DNA from: Knufia peltigerae
Taxonomy: Eukaryota; Ascomycota; Eurotiomycetes; Chaetothyriales; Trichomeriaceae
Length of the DNA stretch: 64,000 bases
Assembly: GCA_030247855.1 (NCBI GenBank)
Contig: JAPDRN010000030.1
Location: 186,001-250,000, forward strand
Reading direction: 5' to 3'
Shown here: positions 21,463 through 33,017 of the stretch, piece by piece
How the letters are laid out: each line of letters starts with the position of its first letter
Numbering within the stretch: the stretch's first letter is position 1
Program-made: the position numbers and the translations under genes
The notes under the pieces: generated by a model
Told to the model about the DNA's origin: nothing
Seen by the model: the letters and a program-made list of their open reading frames with translations, nothing else
Databases searched by the model: none

Positions 21463-24400
21463 ATGGTGATGGGAACGAGCAAGGCATCAACACAACAAGA
21501 AGGGAGGTCTAAAAAAAACATACCATTGCACTCTCATGGCTTCACCTTGTTCAAGGAATGCTTTGCTCCAAGCCAGATCCTTTCTCAACCTTTCCTCCCT
21601 CCTGCACTTTGCTTTCAACCACATAATCTCCTTGATCAAGCCTTTTATTTCTTTTTGTCGCACTTCGTCCTTGCTGGATTTACCCGAGCTGAGTCTTTCG
21701 AGCATACTCTCGTACTTGTTCTGCAGCACCTCGAGCTCATTCTCGACCGTCTCGGCCTTTTGGTTGGCTCGGCTGCGTTCCTCTCGGAGCCGACGGAGTT
21801 GTTGCTTCATTTCGCGCGCCTCGCCGGTCCGCACCGAGAGGCGCATCGACAAGTCATTGACAGATTCTTGTTCCTCGCGTAGCCGCTTGACCTGCGCTTT
21901 GAGCTCTTCAATCTGTCGGTCACGTTTACTGGTACCGGCCGGGACTGCATCATGGCCTTCATCGTGATCATCCTCGCGTAGACGGACGAGTTGATCTCGG
22001 AGGTCGTCGATGAGATCATTCTGCTGGGCGATCTTCATCTCCAGTGCATCGACATCTGCAGCGCGAGTTCTCAAAGAGGCATCGCCCGCAATATCCGTGG
22101 CACCTCGGCGGGTCGTACGTTTGAGCTCACGATTCTCCGAAGAAAGAACCTCGACCTCCGACTGGGCATCGATAAGGTCTTGTCGAATCTTGGCCATCTC
22201 GTTCGAGCGCGATGGCGGAGGTGAAGGGGACGGCGACTTTGCCTTGTACTGGGCGAGCCTCGCCTCGTGCAGTTCTCTCTCAAGGTCGTTGATCCGTATC
22301 TTCAACTCCCTGTTGGCTGACTTGAGTTCGACCTCCCGCTTCGCGATGGTCGTCTCGTTCTTTCTTGCGTCTGCCAGGTCGCGTTCAAGTCCCGACAGGT
22401 CCGCGTTCGGCGAGGCCACAACTTTAGACTGATTGTCTAACAGTGACTCGAGGTCTTTGACGCGTGCTTCCAGTCGAGTGATCTTGGCCTTTGAATTGCC
22501 GAGTTCTCGATCTCGGGTTTCTCCAGTACTCGATTTCTGCGAGCGAAGACTGTCGAGTTCCGCGTGGAGACGGGCCTCCTCTTTACTGGCTCTTTCAAGT
22601 TCTGCGTTGATCTCGTCTTCAAGCGCGTTGTTTGCCTCAGCAAGGTTGTCCCGCTCAGCAGTCAGTCTCGCCACGTCGCTCTCCAGCTTGACTTTGAGGC
22701 GCTTCAGTTCGCGCTTCTCGTGGTCGACATTGAAAGTGTCATCGTGAGGCTTCTGCACGCGATGGAGTTTGTCCCGCTCCTGCTCTGCAGATTGGAGAGC
22801 GGAACTCGCACTGCGTAGTTCCACGTTGGCGTTCGTCAGCTGTGCTTGCAACGCTTGCTTCTCTTGTCGCAGCTTTTGGACCTGAGCATCCGCACTGGTA
22901 GAGTATTTCTGTTGTTGTCTTTCTGCAAACTCATGCTCTTGTTCGATGTCTGCCTGCAGAACTTCAATCTCCTCCTCCAATTCCGAGACTTTCTCTTTCA
23001 AGGATGCTTGTTCTCGGATTGAAATGCGCAATTCCTCCTTGGCGTTGTTCAATTCCGTGCGACTGTCGTCTGCAAGGGTTCGCTTGGACTGTAGATCTTG
23101 TTGAAGTTCTTCAATCTGTTTGGATAGGATTCTCTCTTCTTGTCGGTGGCGTTCCTTTTCACTCTCAATGGCCTCTTGGAGCCTCATTTCCCGTCCCGAC
23201 AAAGTCCCCTGGGCATCCTGCAACTTATCAACGGTACGCTGCAATCCTCTAGCCCTCTCTTCGGCCTTCTGCGAAGCCGCTTCCAGCGTCTTGCGCTGCG
23301 AGTCCCAGTCTTCCAAGTCCGCATCATGATCACTTGCTTTGGCATTCACTTCGCGATGGAGGCTGTCAATTTGTTCATTGAGAAGGTCGATTTCATGCTT
23401 GTGTCGGGATCGTAGATCATTTTCATTCCTCGCTGAGACTTGTCGTTCTTCCTCGAGCGCATTCTCCAGCTCGGCATTCACGCCCTGCAATTGATTGAGG
23501 TCTTTTTGCAACTCAGCCGATTCCTTCGTCAGCGCATCATGTCGCGTCTGAAGCAAGTCCTTTTCTTCGGCCTTGACTTGGAATTCTCTCTCCGCAGTCT
23601 CAAGCTGTTTGGTCGTGTTTGCCAGTTTTCGCTCCAAAGTGTCACGTTGTTGATGTGAGAGCTCGACCTCTTGCTGAAGTTTTCTTACGTCGGTTGCACC
23701 TTCTCGCTCTAGTTCACGAACGCGGTCACGTAGTTGTCGCTCGGATTCTGTTTTCTCATTCACTTCTGTCTGTAGCGCGTCGTATTGCTCTTGCAGAGTC
23801 TGGAAATCGTCTTCAAGCTTACTTGCCTTCTCCTCAAGTTGCCGGCTTAAACCCTTTGTTGTGAACGACTTGTTGGCCATCTCGTCGCGTAACTCGTCCA
23901 GGTCCTCTTCTGCCTTTCGTTTCTCTTCGAGGGCCTCCTCCTTGTCCTCTTTCGCTTCGTTCAGGTCTTCTTTAGCGCGCTCGAGGCTTTGCTTCAGGTC
24001 CTCAATTTCCTGCTTCGCAGATTCCAAATCGTCCTCGATGTCCGCAGCACTGTTTGATTCTTTGTTGGCCTTCATCTTCAACTCGTCGATCTGATCCTCA
24101 CGCTCGTCGGCTATGCGCTCCTTCTCACGGAGCTCTGCCTGCAAATCCTCGACCTCATCTCTCAACTTCTGGACTTCAGCGCGATCTTGACTTGCAGCAT
24201 GATCCCTGTCGTCGCTCAGAGTCTTGATCTCCTTGTCTTTCGCTCTCAACTCCGAACGAAGGCTTTCAAGCTCATGACGGACACTTTCGTCAATCTGTTT
24301 TCGTCTGATGCGCTCCTTGAACTCTTCTAGCTGTAATCGGTAGACTTCCGCATCTTTCTCCGCCTGTGCTATGTTTCTCTTGAACTTGTGCAGTTCGCGT

Positions 24401-25092
24401 TGCATGGTGATTCGATTGACTTTAAGATCCGTGTTCTCCTTCAATGCCGCTTGGTTGAATTCGTTGCCGCGCTTCGACAGAGCCTCTTCCAAGAAATGGA
24501 TCTTCATCTTTAGGCCGAAATTTTCCTTCTCGATTTTGTCTATGATCCCTTCTTGTTCTCGCAGGGTCATCATGTTCCCGTCGTTGACAAGCCCACCGGC
24601 ATCGCGACTGGGTAGCTGCGCAAGGGGAGTACTCCTGACACTGCTGCTAGGATGGTGAGGTATGGGGGTGTCGTCGACTGCACGTCCGGCCGAGCTCGAG
24701 GTGTACTCGCCTTCCAGACGTGACAGATCGCTCAATCGTGGGAGCGCAGGCGTCCGGCCGTTGAGGTACGAAGGCGTGTTCGCCGTGGCCTGTTTCCTCC
24801 CGGACAGCCGCCGAGCAATGTTTTCCTTGGTGCCACTCTTCAAGAAGGGTGTAAACTCCGAGCGACCTTGGTTGCCATTCGGGAGGAGTCGAAGAGGATC
24901 TCGCGTGCCGGCTCGGGGCGTTTTCAGGCTGGCGCCCGAGTGTAGTTTTGCGCTTCGCATCTGTGAGATCAGGTCGGCGCCCTGACTAGGGACGTGGAAG
25001 GATTTCTCAGGCGATACATCTTCGAGTCTCCCTCCAGCATTGGTCATGAACGAGCTCTCGTGGGTCTGCGCAGGTGTGTGAATGTAGTCCAT
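21093..25092 (-). CDS. apsB: Microtubule-organising centre protein, Mto1/ApsB-like
   Basis: Two exons, 25092-21524 and 21336-21093, join in phase at CAATG/T to give 1270 aa. Residues ~176-210 (TLREQEGIIDKIEKENFGLK and on) are the CM1/centrosomin N-terminal motif that recruits and activates the gamma-tubulin complex. Residues ~210-1150 are almost unbroken heptad-type coiled coil rich in Glu, Lys, Arg and Leu. The C-terminus has LIKEIMWLKAKCRREERLRK and, after the intron, CNQVDLRILNEMGV, matching the Mto2-binding/targeting tail of S. pombe Mto1 and Aspergillus ApsB. I infer a scaffold that places gamma-tubulin complexes at spindle pole bodies and septal or cytoplasmic MTOCs. The Mto1 family is the best fit because of the tail; Pcp1-type paralogues share CM1 but end differently. 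The gene symbol is assigned by family resemblance. Confidence 0.88.
21379..21475. repeat. (ATG)20 microsatellite with GGT-rich flanks, inside the last intron
   Basis: Twenty perfect ATG units at 21391-21450 (CAT on the sense strand of the gene), bordered by GGT and GTG variants. It lies wholly inside the 187-nt intron at 21337-21523 of the Mto1/ApsB-like gene and accounts for about half of that intron. Confidence 0.95.
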
Positions 25093-25662
25093 GTTGGGGC
25101 TGAATTCCTTTTAAAAACAAAAAAGATGAAGACAAACGAAGAATCCACAAAGAATGCCTCAGACCCAACAGTAAGACATGCTGTTTTGTTCTAGGCTGAG
25201 GTTGGGGAGTTCCACGTTCAACTGCGCATTGTTTTATTCAATACACACTTCCATGTTGATATTTACTAAAATGGAATAGTGTGTTTTGATCTTAGCGTAT
25301 CTCAGAAATTGGCCAATCAGCGCCAAGTTTCGATAATCTCATCAATCCGCGTTTCACCATCCGAACTCCCATCAATTGTTTACGCAGATTCGAACCTCTC
25401 CAGACCTAGTCGATGTATAGCCTTCTCAAAACAGCTTCATGTTCTCTCGGCGGGATTGCGAGGGGTTTGTACCACCTAGGTCACAACCCCCAAGAGGCCA
25501 AAATAATCGCTTTGACCATTCAATACCGACGGTAGGCAAGTGCGCGTTCAATGTTTGACATTGTGGCAGCAACCGCTATCCTCTCGGTTAGCAAGCATTT
25601 AGATCCGAGGCTCTCACTGCCATGGTCCCGGGAACGGGTTGAATCCAACAACCACCGATAGG
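25093..25662. other. Intergenic region upstream of Mto1/ApsB homologue
   Basis: 570 bp between the 3' end of the Zn2Cys6 gene and the start of the coiled-coil gene. Moderately AT-rich, no gene or repeat seen. Confidence 0.5.
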
Positions 25663-28132
25663 TCATGGCTCTTGATCCCTTTCCGAGGCATATATGGTCT
25701 TCATTACCGCAGCTTCATGTTCGTGTGTCCAACTTGTAGGCCTTGGTGCATTTTCAGGAATGTCGATGGCATCATATCTGCCAGCCTTCTCCTGAATGCC
25801 TGACAACAGCTTTCTGAACATCCTCCAAGCTCGAAACGCCGACGGGGACCCCTGGGTCATACACCAAATGTAAGCCATAGCCTTGCGAAGGTAGGTAACC
25901 ACTTCGGGAACTTCAGCCCGAAAATGTTGACAGCCATGTGCCATCTCCAGCAGTAAGACTGCGGTTGCTTGTGCCACATAATGAAGCAATGACCACCAGG
26001 GAAGCAGCTGGTAAGCCTCGTGGGCACTGGGGTTATCTGGAATAATGGCTAGCAAAGACATGGCGGCATGCACGCAAGCGCGGGCGGAACTCCGGTTGAA
26101 TTCTTGCGATGCGAGGGATTGATTTTCGATGGTGATCTCACACAAGCAGGGTCGGTGCAGAATCATCTGGACGCTGTGATAATACATGGCCAGCTCAATT
26201 CTTGCACGAGGGTCGGAAACTGCAGTCGTCTCACTTTGCAAGTTGAGCTCATCGGGAAGGCTCTCCGCCCAATGCCTCAGGTCTGTCTGTAACTCACCAA
26301 TCTTTCGTTGCACTTGCGACCACGAATCCTCGGATGTTCCGCTATATAACTGTGTTGCGATTTTGTCGCTCAGGCGGCATAGATGCACCCGGTGTGGAAA
26401 ATAGAGATGCGAGACCCCATGACCTAGGTATGGGAAGCTGGTCCAAGGGACCATCCCACCTGTCATTGCCTGAGAAATTTCACGTCGCGCCCTCAAGAAA
26501 TCAAGCCATACCGTTCGAGATTCGTCAGCAGTCATGTAATTGTCTTCTTGGGTTGAGTAGATGGCTTCGAGGTCCTCGCTGAACAAATCCACAGGAGTCG
26601 TCACATCGGGCAAGAAAATGGACTTTGGTCGTCCAGTTATCTCAGCGATCAGGATCTCGAGGCAATACAGCGAGTACCACGTCCGGGCGCGTCGCGCTCG
26701 TTCGAGTCCACCCAGGTCAGGATCCGAGACCCTAAGATGCAAACCGAGAGCGGTGGCGTGGCGTGTTGCGTGTCCTAAGGTGTTCCACGCACTGCATTGA
26801 CTTAGCTGACCAGCCAAGGCTGGGTCAGGAGCACTTACCGAGTGATAGAGCCATTGATCAACAGGTAAAATGACAGCACACCGATCCCTTGGACTCGTTC
26901 AATGTCGGGATGGTCAAAAACCACCCGGTGATCGAGGCCCAGAGCACGTGCTCGGGCATAATATATCAAATGAGACTCTGTGGGACTAGATTGATCCAGC
27001 TTCGTGATGTACAGATATTTTGACCCGATCGCCCAGACAAGATTGGCCAATGCCAGCCAGCGCCGCTGGGCCCAGGTCGGCATGTTTCGTTGGCGCGGAT
27101 ACGAGAGCATAGTATGGAGAAAAGTCTCCCTCACAACAAATGGAAAGGTGCCTTGCATAGAATGAAAATATGCCTCAGCCAGGAGTAGAGCAGATTCACC
27201 GGGAGGCCATTCGTACGGGTCAACGAGGTCCTCATCACAAGCCAAGACATCGACATCGTCCATGTAGAAACAGAAGTCTTTGGCCGTCGTGAGGCGGTGA
27301 TCCACCACGCCCATGGAAATTTCCGGCAGGTCTGCGTTGTGCCTTTCTTGAAGGCTGTTTACCTCAAAAGCACGACGTACCCAGGACATTTCCGACATCT
27401 TCCCAATGAAGCCAGAAGCGCCAGAGCCGCCATCAAGGTCGACCGCTTGAGCTAATTCGCCTTGCTTCCCGGGAGAGCCGACACTTGATGCCGCCGTTCT
27501 CTCTCCTGAGACAGACCCTTCATCTTCGCCATGATAGCCCTTTCGAACTGCTGGTGGGTGCGCGCCAAGTACGGGCATGGTGTTAGATTGACTGCTGGAA
27601 TCGTGACTACTGTCCCACGGCTCTTGTTCATACTATCAGACTTGTGTTAGCACATTTCGACAGATGTGGGGTGAATACAGACCTTTGACAGAAGATCAAC
27701 AATGTCGCTGTGTCTGGCTGCATTGAAATCATCACTAGCGGCCAGGGAACGCAGTGCAGTGAGCAAGACCTGACTACCGCTTTTCAACTGATCAATACGA
27801 TCCAGACTCTCGGCCAGGTCTCTGTGCAAAGTCAGCACTTTGATACTGTCGAGATGCTCGGTGGTGAGGCAATGCTACTTTTTGTTGCGTTCCCTTTTCC
27901 GGTCCCCATATACGCACCAGGCATTGTCCTTGACACACTTGGTGCAACGGTCACCCCCAGAGCACTTTGTGCGCATGATCCTACACCGGTCACAGGCATG
28001 TGAAGTCCGCGCTCTATTGACCGAGCTACCAGAGCGGCGTGGTTGGCCAAGGCGAATTGGTTCTCCACGAGTTGTTTCGCCCTTGGCGAGGACCGGCCGC
28101 GAAGAGAGGTGGCGAACGGGTGTCGCTGACAT
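25663..28132 (-). CDS. Zn2Cys6 transcription factor with fungal-specific TF domain
   Basis: Four exons, 28132-27879, 27821-27683, 27632-26839 and 26791-25663 (introns 57, 50 and 47 nt), give 771 aa. The zinc cluster is complete: C47, C50, C57, C63, C66 and C73 in the spacing C-X2-C-X6-C-X5-C-X2-C-X6-C, followed by basic GDRKRERNKK and a short predicted coiled coil (LAESLDRIDQLKSGSQ), so it probably binds DNA as a dimer. The middle region is the Fungal_trans (PF04082-type) domain, recognisable in AWNTLGHATRHATALGLHLR across the third junction and in RARRARTWYSLYCLEI. The third acceptor was chosen because it restores phase and the conserved AWNTLGHA motif. It is a nuclear regulator of unknown targets; it is divergent from phosphoglycerate mutase across more than 2 kb. 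Confidence 0.88.
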
Positions 28133-30287
28133 ATTGATTGCTTTGCACGGTCTGCGGCAGGAATACCGTTGATTTTCTCACAGATATTCGAAGGTGTATA
28201 AGGTAGCACAGCTTGTACACTATGTGTAGCCACAGAACGAGGCCTGTTTAGTTATGAAATAAAGTCGACAGTTGTAGTTGAAAGCGAGTGACGGCGATGA
28301 AGCTCATGGTGGCCGTTCTGGATCTCGAACTGTTGAGAGGACGATCTATTGTGATATAGAAGAACTCAATGAGCGCAAGCGCACGTGCTGGTGTTGAAAG
28401 GACGGCGTCAATATTCGGCGAAGCCAGAATGACAACTTTGCTTGCACGTCAAACATGGCCTAGACGTTCCGTTGATCAACAGTGAACCTGACCGTGATCT
28501 GGGTCTGTCGACCACCAATCTTTCCTCCTTTGATTCATGCCTAGTGAGCCTAGACACCTACATTTGCCGGAAAATATTTCCCTCATTGGCACGAGGGCGA
28601 AAGTTCAGTATCCGCTCTTCGATGTTCGATCGACATGTGGTTGCATGACGAAGCCCGACCGGATTTATCTGCCGGCTCACGGTATTGCACGGATGGGAAT
28701 GCGAGTATTCCTCTCCAGCCGATATCAGCTCGAAGCAGTGCATCACCTTCAACCGCTGTCGCAAGAAACAGGCATTGGGCATTCAACAAACGGTGCCACT
28801 GGCCATCTCCGAAGACCTTGTCGAGACTGCTGCACCCATGCAAGGGCCACAGACAGGCGGGTCAAATGCTGCAAAGATCAATATTTCCCAAGCATCGTCC
28901 ACACGAAATTGCCCCAAAGATCCAGAGGCGAAAAAGAATTCCGGGGGAAGTGATTGGCAGTCTAGTGTCTTGGTGACGATCGGGCGTTGGCCCGGCTGAA
29001 CCGTCGACGCAAGTGCATCTGCGACTGGCATACGGCGACAACTACTCGTACCATGACAATGTTCGATGTGCACCCATGACGCCAGAAAGTGAGGCCAAAG
29101 CGAATGACTTTATCTGGGCCGTCGCAGACACAAAGCGAAAGGCCTGAAGAGAAAGCAAGTCTACACATTGACGCACCCAAGTTCTAGCGGTGTACAATTG
29201 AGACCCGGTGGGAAGGCTGGATACGAAGCGTAGAATGTATTTCTAGATTCTTCGACAGTCACATCGATCCAAAGCTTCGGGAGACAAAACGTCTGTTGAT
29301 GGCGGCGGCAGGAAGATCAGTACGGTTATCTTTGATGGGAATTCGACAAGGCGAAATAACGCAACGAGGTTTGATTGGATGGCAACTGTGTACTATGATT
29401 TATGTTGTGTGTTCACCAGCAGAGAGGGAGGGTGTATGGTGTAACACAAGTTGGCCAGATTTACACCCCGAGAGCAACGATTGGGGGTAACACAGTATGG
29501 TAGGGATAGCCCATGAGACTCACCCAAGGTAGCTCGGCCAATATTTCGGATCTCCCCTCAGCAACTGAGGCGATATCTGCCGATACCGCAGAGCAGTGGA
29601 TGAAGAGAATGCGTCAGACCCAAACTGTAGGCACGGGTGCTCTAGTAGTACCTTGCCTACCTGCCCTGAAGAGTAGGAGAAAGGAAGGCTCCCCTAATAG
29701 ACTTGTATCGGGGCTCACTATAGAGTGTCTTGGGCAAGACTACGAGCACTAAACAGAGTGACTACTGTTAGGTTCACCCAGCTTCACCGAAATTCCAGGA
29801 GCAACGGGTGTCGAGGACGAGTATTTTAGGGTGCGAGTCTAGGTACTCTCTTAGCTGCTCGTAAGTACAGTACGGAATACTCGGAAATGCTGGTATTCTG
29901 AGGTAACAATTGTACGTATTGTTTTGTATGTGCTGTGCTGTACCTTACTAAAATGTTGTGCCCTATGACGTTGAGGCAGGCGCAGAACATTGTATCAACA
30001 AAGTCCCAAAACTGCCCCTCCAAAAGTTCTTGAGCTCGCTCTCCGAAAATAGAAAAACATACATTTACAGACACTCACTTCTGAATACCTCAAGAACTGC
30101 AGTTAAATAGACTACGGCAGCTTTATTCAGTCATTTTTACCTGGCTAAGAATTATTCGCGAGACTACTTATCTCCATCTCGTTATCACATAGAACCACAA
30201 GCTTCGACCTCAGTCCGTCTGTCTCCCACCAATTGCTCCTGCACAACCAGCACCTGACTGCCGGCCTCCGTTATCCTCCGCTCAATC
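28133..30287. other. Long divergent intergenic region, Zn2Cys6 factor / iPGM
   Basis: 2.15 kb with no gene that I can support. Several 60-140-codon frames overlap on both strands at 28440-29200, but they have no domain, no repeated motif and no splice-compatible partners. I looked for tRNA-like A and B boxes and found none. It may be a long regulatory region or hold a decayed gene beyond recognition. Confidence 0.5.
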
Positions 30288-31906
30288 ATGGCAAAGGTCG
30301 ACCACAAAGCCGTCTTGAGTAAGCCATATCCTCTCTTTCTGAGCACATCGAACGACCACTGACTTGGGTATTAGTTGTCATCGATGGCTGGGGAATTCCC
30401 TCAGAGACCTCTCCACCCGATGGCGATGCCATCGCTGCCGCCGACACCCCCGTCATGGACGGCTTCGCAAAAGAAGGCTCGACCACTGCACAAGGCTACA
30501 CCGAGTTAGAGGCTTCTTCTCTTGCTGTCGGTCTGCCCGAAGGCCTGATGGGAAATTCAGAAGTGGGCCATCTGAACATCGGTGCTGGCAGGGTTGTCTG
30601 GCAAGACAGTGTTCGCATTGGGCAGACCATTAAGAAGGGCGAAATGAAGAATGTTCCCAGTGTCAAAAACTGTTTCCAACGTGCCGTTGATGGTAACGGG
30701 AGACTTCACTTCCTCGGCCTCATCAGCGATGGTGGTGTCCACAGCCACATCGACCACCTTTTTGCCCTCCTGCAGGTGGCCAAGGAAATGAAGGTGCCCA
30801 AGATCTTTATCCATTTCTTCGGCGATGGCAGAGATACCGACCCCAAGAGCGCTGCAGGCTACATGCAACAGCTGCTGGACAAGCTTCAAGAGCTGGGCGT
30901 GGGTGAACTGGCCACGGTCGTTGGACGATACTATATCATGGATCGAGACAAGAGATGGGATCGTGTCGAGATCGGAATGAAGGGCATCATCTTGGGCGAA
31001 GGAGAAGATTCTACTGATCCAGTAGCCACAATCAAGGAACGCTACGACAAGGGAGAGAACGACGAATTCCTCAAGCCCATCATCGTTGGTGGTGAAGACC
31101 GCCGGATCAAGGACGGCGACACTTTGTTCTTCTTCAACTACCGTTCCGACCGTGTCAGAGAGATCACCCAGCTTTTGGGCGACTATGATCGATCTCCTAA
31201 GCCTGATTTCCCTTATCCAAAGGATATCCAGATTACCACTATGACTCAGTACAAGACCGACTACAAGTTCCCCATTGCCTTCCCTCCCCAACACATGGGT
31301 AATGTGCTCGCTGAGTGGCTGAGCAAGAAGGGTATCAAGCAATGCCACGTCGCTGAGACCGAAAAGTATGCGCACGTCACGTTCTTTTTCAACGGTGGAG
31401 TGGAAAAACAATTCGACGGTGAAGAACGGGAGATGATTCCGAGTCCCAAGGTCGCCACCTATGACCTGGACCCTCCAATGAGTGCTCAAAAGGTTGCCGA
31501 CAAACTCAGCGAAAGGATATCGGACAACAAGTTTGAGTTCTTGATGAACAATTTTGCCCCTCCGGACATGGTCGGCCACACAGGTGTCTATGAAGCGGCA
31601 ATTAAAGGTGTCACAGCCACGGATGCCGCTATTGGCTCTGTATACGAGACCTGCAAAAAAGAAGGCTACGTTTTGTTCGTGACAGCAGACCACGGCAACG
31701 CCGAGGAGATGCTGAACGAGGAAGGAAAGCCAAAGACATCGCATACTACCAACAAGGTGCCTTTCGTCATGGCTAACGCACCCGAGGGCTGGAGTTTGAA
31801 GAAGCAGGACGGTGTGCTGGGAGATGTCGCACCAACCGTCCTGGCGGCCATGGGCATAGAGCAACCGGAAGAAATGGGCGGGACAAGTCTCTTGATCAAG
31901 AAGTAA
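30288..31906 (+). CDS. gpmI: 2,3-bisphosphoglycerate-independent phosphoglycerate mutase
   Basis: Exon 1 is only 31 nt (30288-30318); exon 2 is 30375-31906. Together they give 520 aa, normal for the iPGM family. The protein starts KAVLIVIDGWGIPSE, the metal-binding beginning of the alkaline-phosphatase-like domain; catalytic Ser72 sits in LMGNSEVGH; NYRSDRVREIT and GDGRDTDPKSA mark the phosphotransferase domain; VTADHGNAEEM and TSHTTNKVPF carry further metal ligands. It interconverts 3- and 2-phosphoglycerate in glycolysis and gluconeogenesis using Mn2+ and no 2,3-BPG cofactor. Filamentous ascomycetes use this type while budding yeasts use the cofactor-dependent enzyme, which supports the placement in Pezizomycotina. 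A long antisense frame (30557-31864) is a coding shadow. Confidence 0.97.
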
Positions 31907-33017
31907 GTGGACCTTGAGTCGCGCAAAGGCATATTTTTAGCAATATCAGTACCGACCGCAAGGCCCAGCTTGCACCCTAGTTTTGAGCGTTGGCGTATTG
32001 ACGAAATCTGAGCTGATGAGAAATGATATAGACGAAAGGCAAGCGAGTTGAATGCAGAAGCCGAGGCATAGAATACTTCTCCTACTTCTCCCACTTCTCC
32101 TACTTCTCCCACTTCTCCTACTTCTCCCTATTACCCTCCATATGTTCCATCTCTGTGGGGCGACCAGATGGTGACATTGGAAAACATTGACCGTCTTTCT
32201 TCTACACTCCAGAAGTTGCACAATTACCATGCTAGAACAGGACGTACAGGGTGATGGGGAGTTTCCGTTGCACCTTGAAAAGTTCGTCGAAATGCGCGAT
32301 ATAGGAGGCCAATAGATGGGTCGGCTAAAATCCAGATAAATAGGTGGGATGGTTTGCATTAGCAGCACTGGATAAGACAAAAAGGGTTTATCGCAAGTCA
32401 CCATACTCCGTCCTATACAGAGAATCCGTGCATATTCCGCATCCCTCAGTGAGGATGCTGGATGATGCGCATGGAAGACCGAATGTGCATTGTAACTTTC
32501 GAGGTTCATTTGGATCGTTCAGCGTCGACAAATACGTGTCACCAGTAGCTTTGGTGAAGAGCCTAAAGAATCTCAGAGGTACTCCGTAGTCGGTGCCTGC
32601 CCCCGGAACATAGCAGCTGCTATCTTATAAAGGCAGGTATCCCGAGAAACCGTTTGCCCGCACTAGCTAGAATTACGTTAGACCCGTCGGCCCCCACAAC
32701 CCGATGGCAAATGCGATTTCCGACACCCTCGACTCTTGATATATGAAACTTATGACTCCGTAGCGCTCTTAACATCCCCAGACTCAATTACAAACGTTGT
32801 CGCTGTCGAAGGAACATCGAACTGAGTTCTGTTTTCAAGATCTTGTGTCTTTCTCGCATAATCATTTCGTCCACATCGCAAAGAACAGAACAAGTTTCCG
32901 TCCAAGGAAAAAATTTGTCCGTTTTTGGCTGCAGGTGCTTCCCAGTAGCAGACGGTCTCTCGAGAATCCAGCGCTCTAGCGTTGTTTTTGACTCTCTTCC
33001 AGAGAAAACACACCAAA
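31907..33017. other. Intergenic region, iPGM 3' / PRO2 promoter
   Basis: 1.1 kb. It contains six 9-bp tandem units (see repeat at 32074), one exact TACTCCGTA at 32580-32588, and a TATAAA at 32626-32631 about 390 bp before the next ATG. No gene is seen. Confidence 0.5.
32074..32127. repeat. Six tandem copies of YACTTCTCC (9-bp minisatellite)
   Basis: Units at 32074, 32083, 32092, 32101, 32110 and 32119; the first base alternates T or C and the other eight are invariant. It lies ~170-220 bp past the iPGM stop, so probably in or near the 3' untranslated region. Confidence 0.95.

Noticed and set aside
20893..21882. 329-codon plus-strand frame with a long Met run
   Set aside because: The Met run is the translated (ATG)20 microsatellite, and the rest is antisense to the coiled-coil gene.
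30557..31864. 435-codon open frame antisense to phosphoglycerate mutase
   Set aside because: It exactly overlies a highly conserved coding exon on the other strand and has no domain of its own; codon bias of the real gene creates it.
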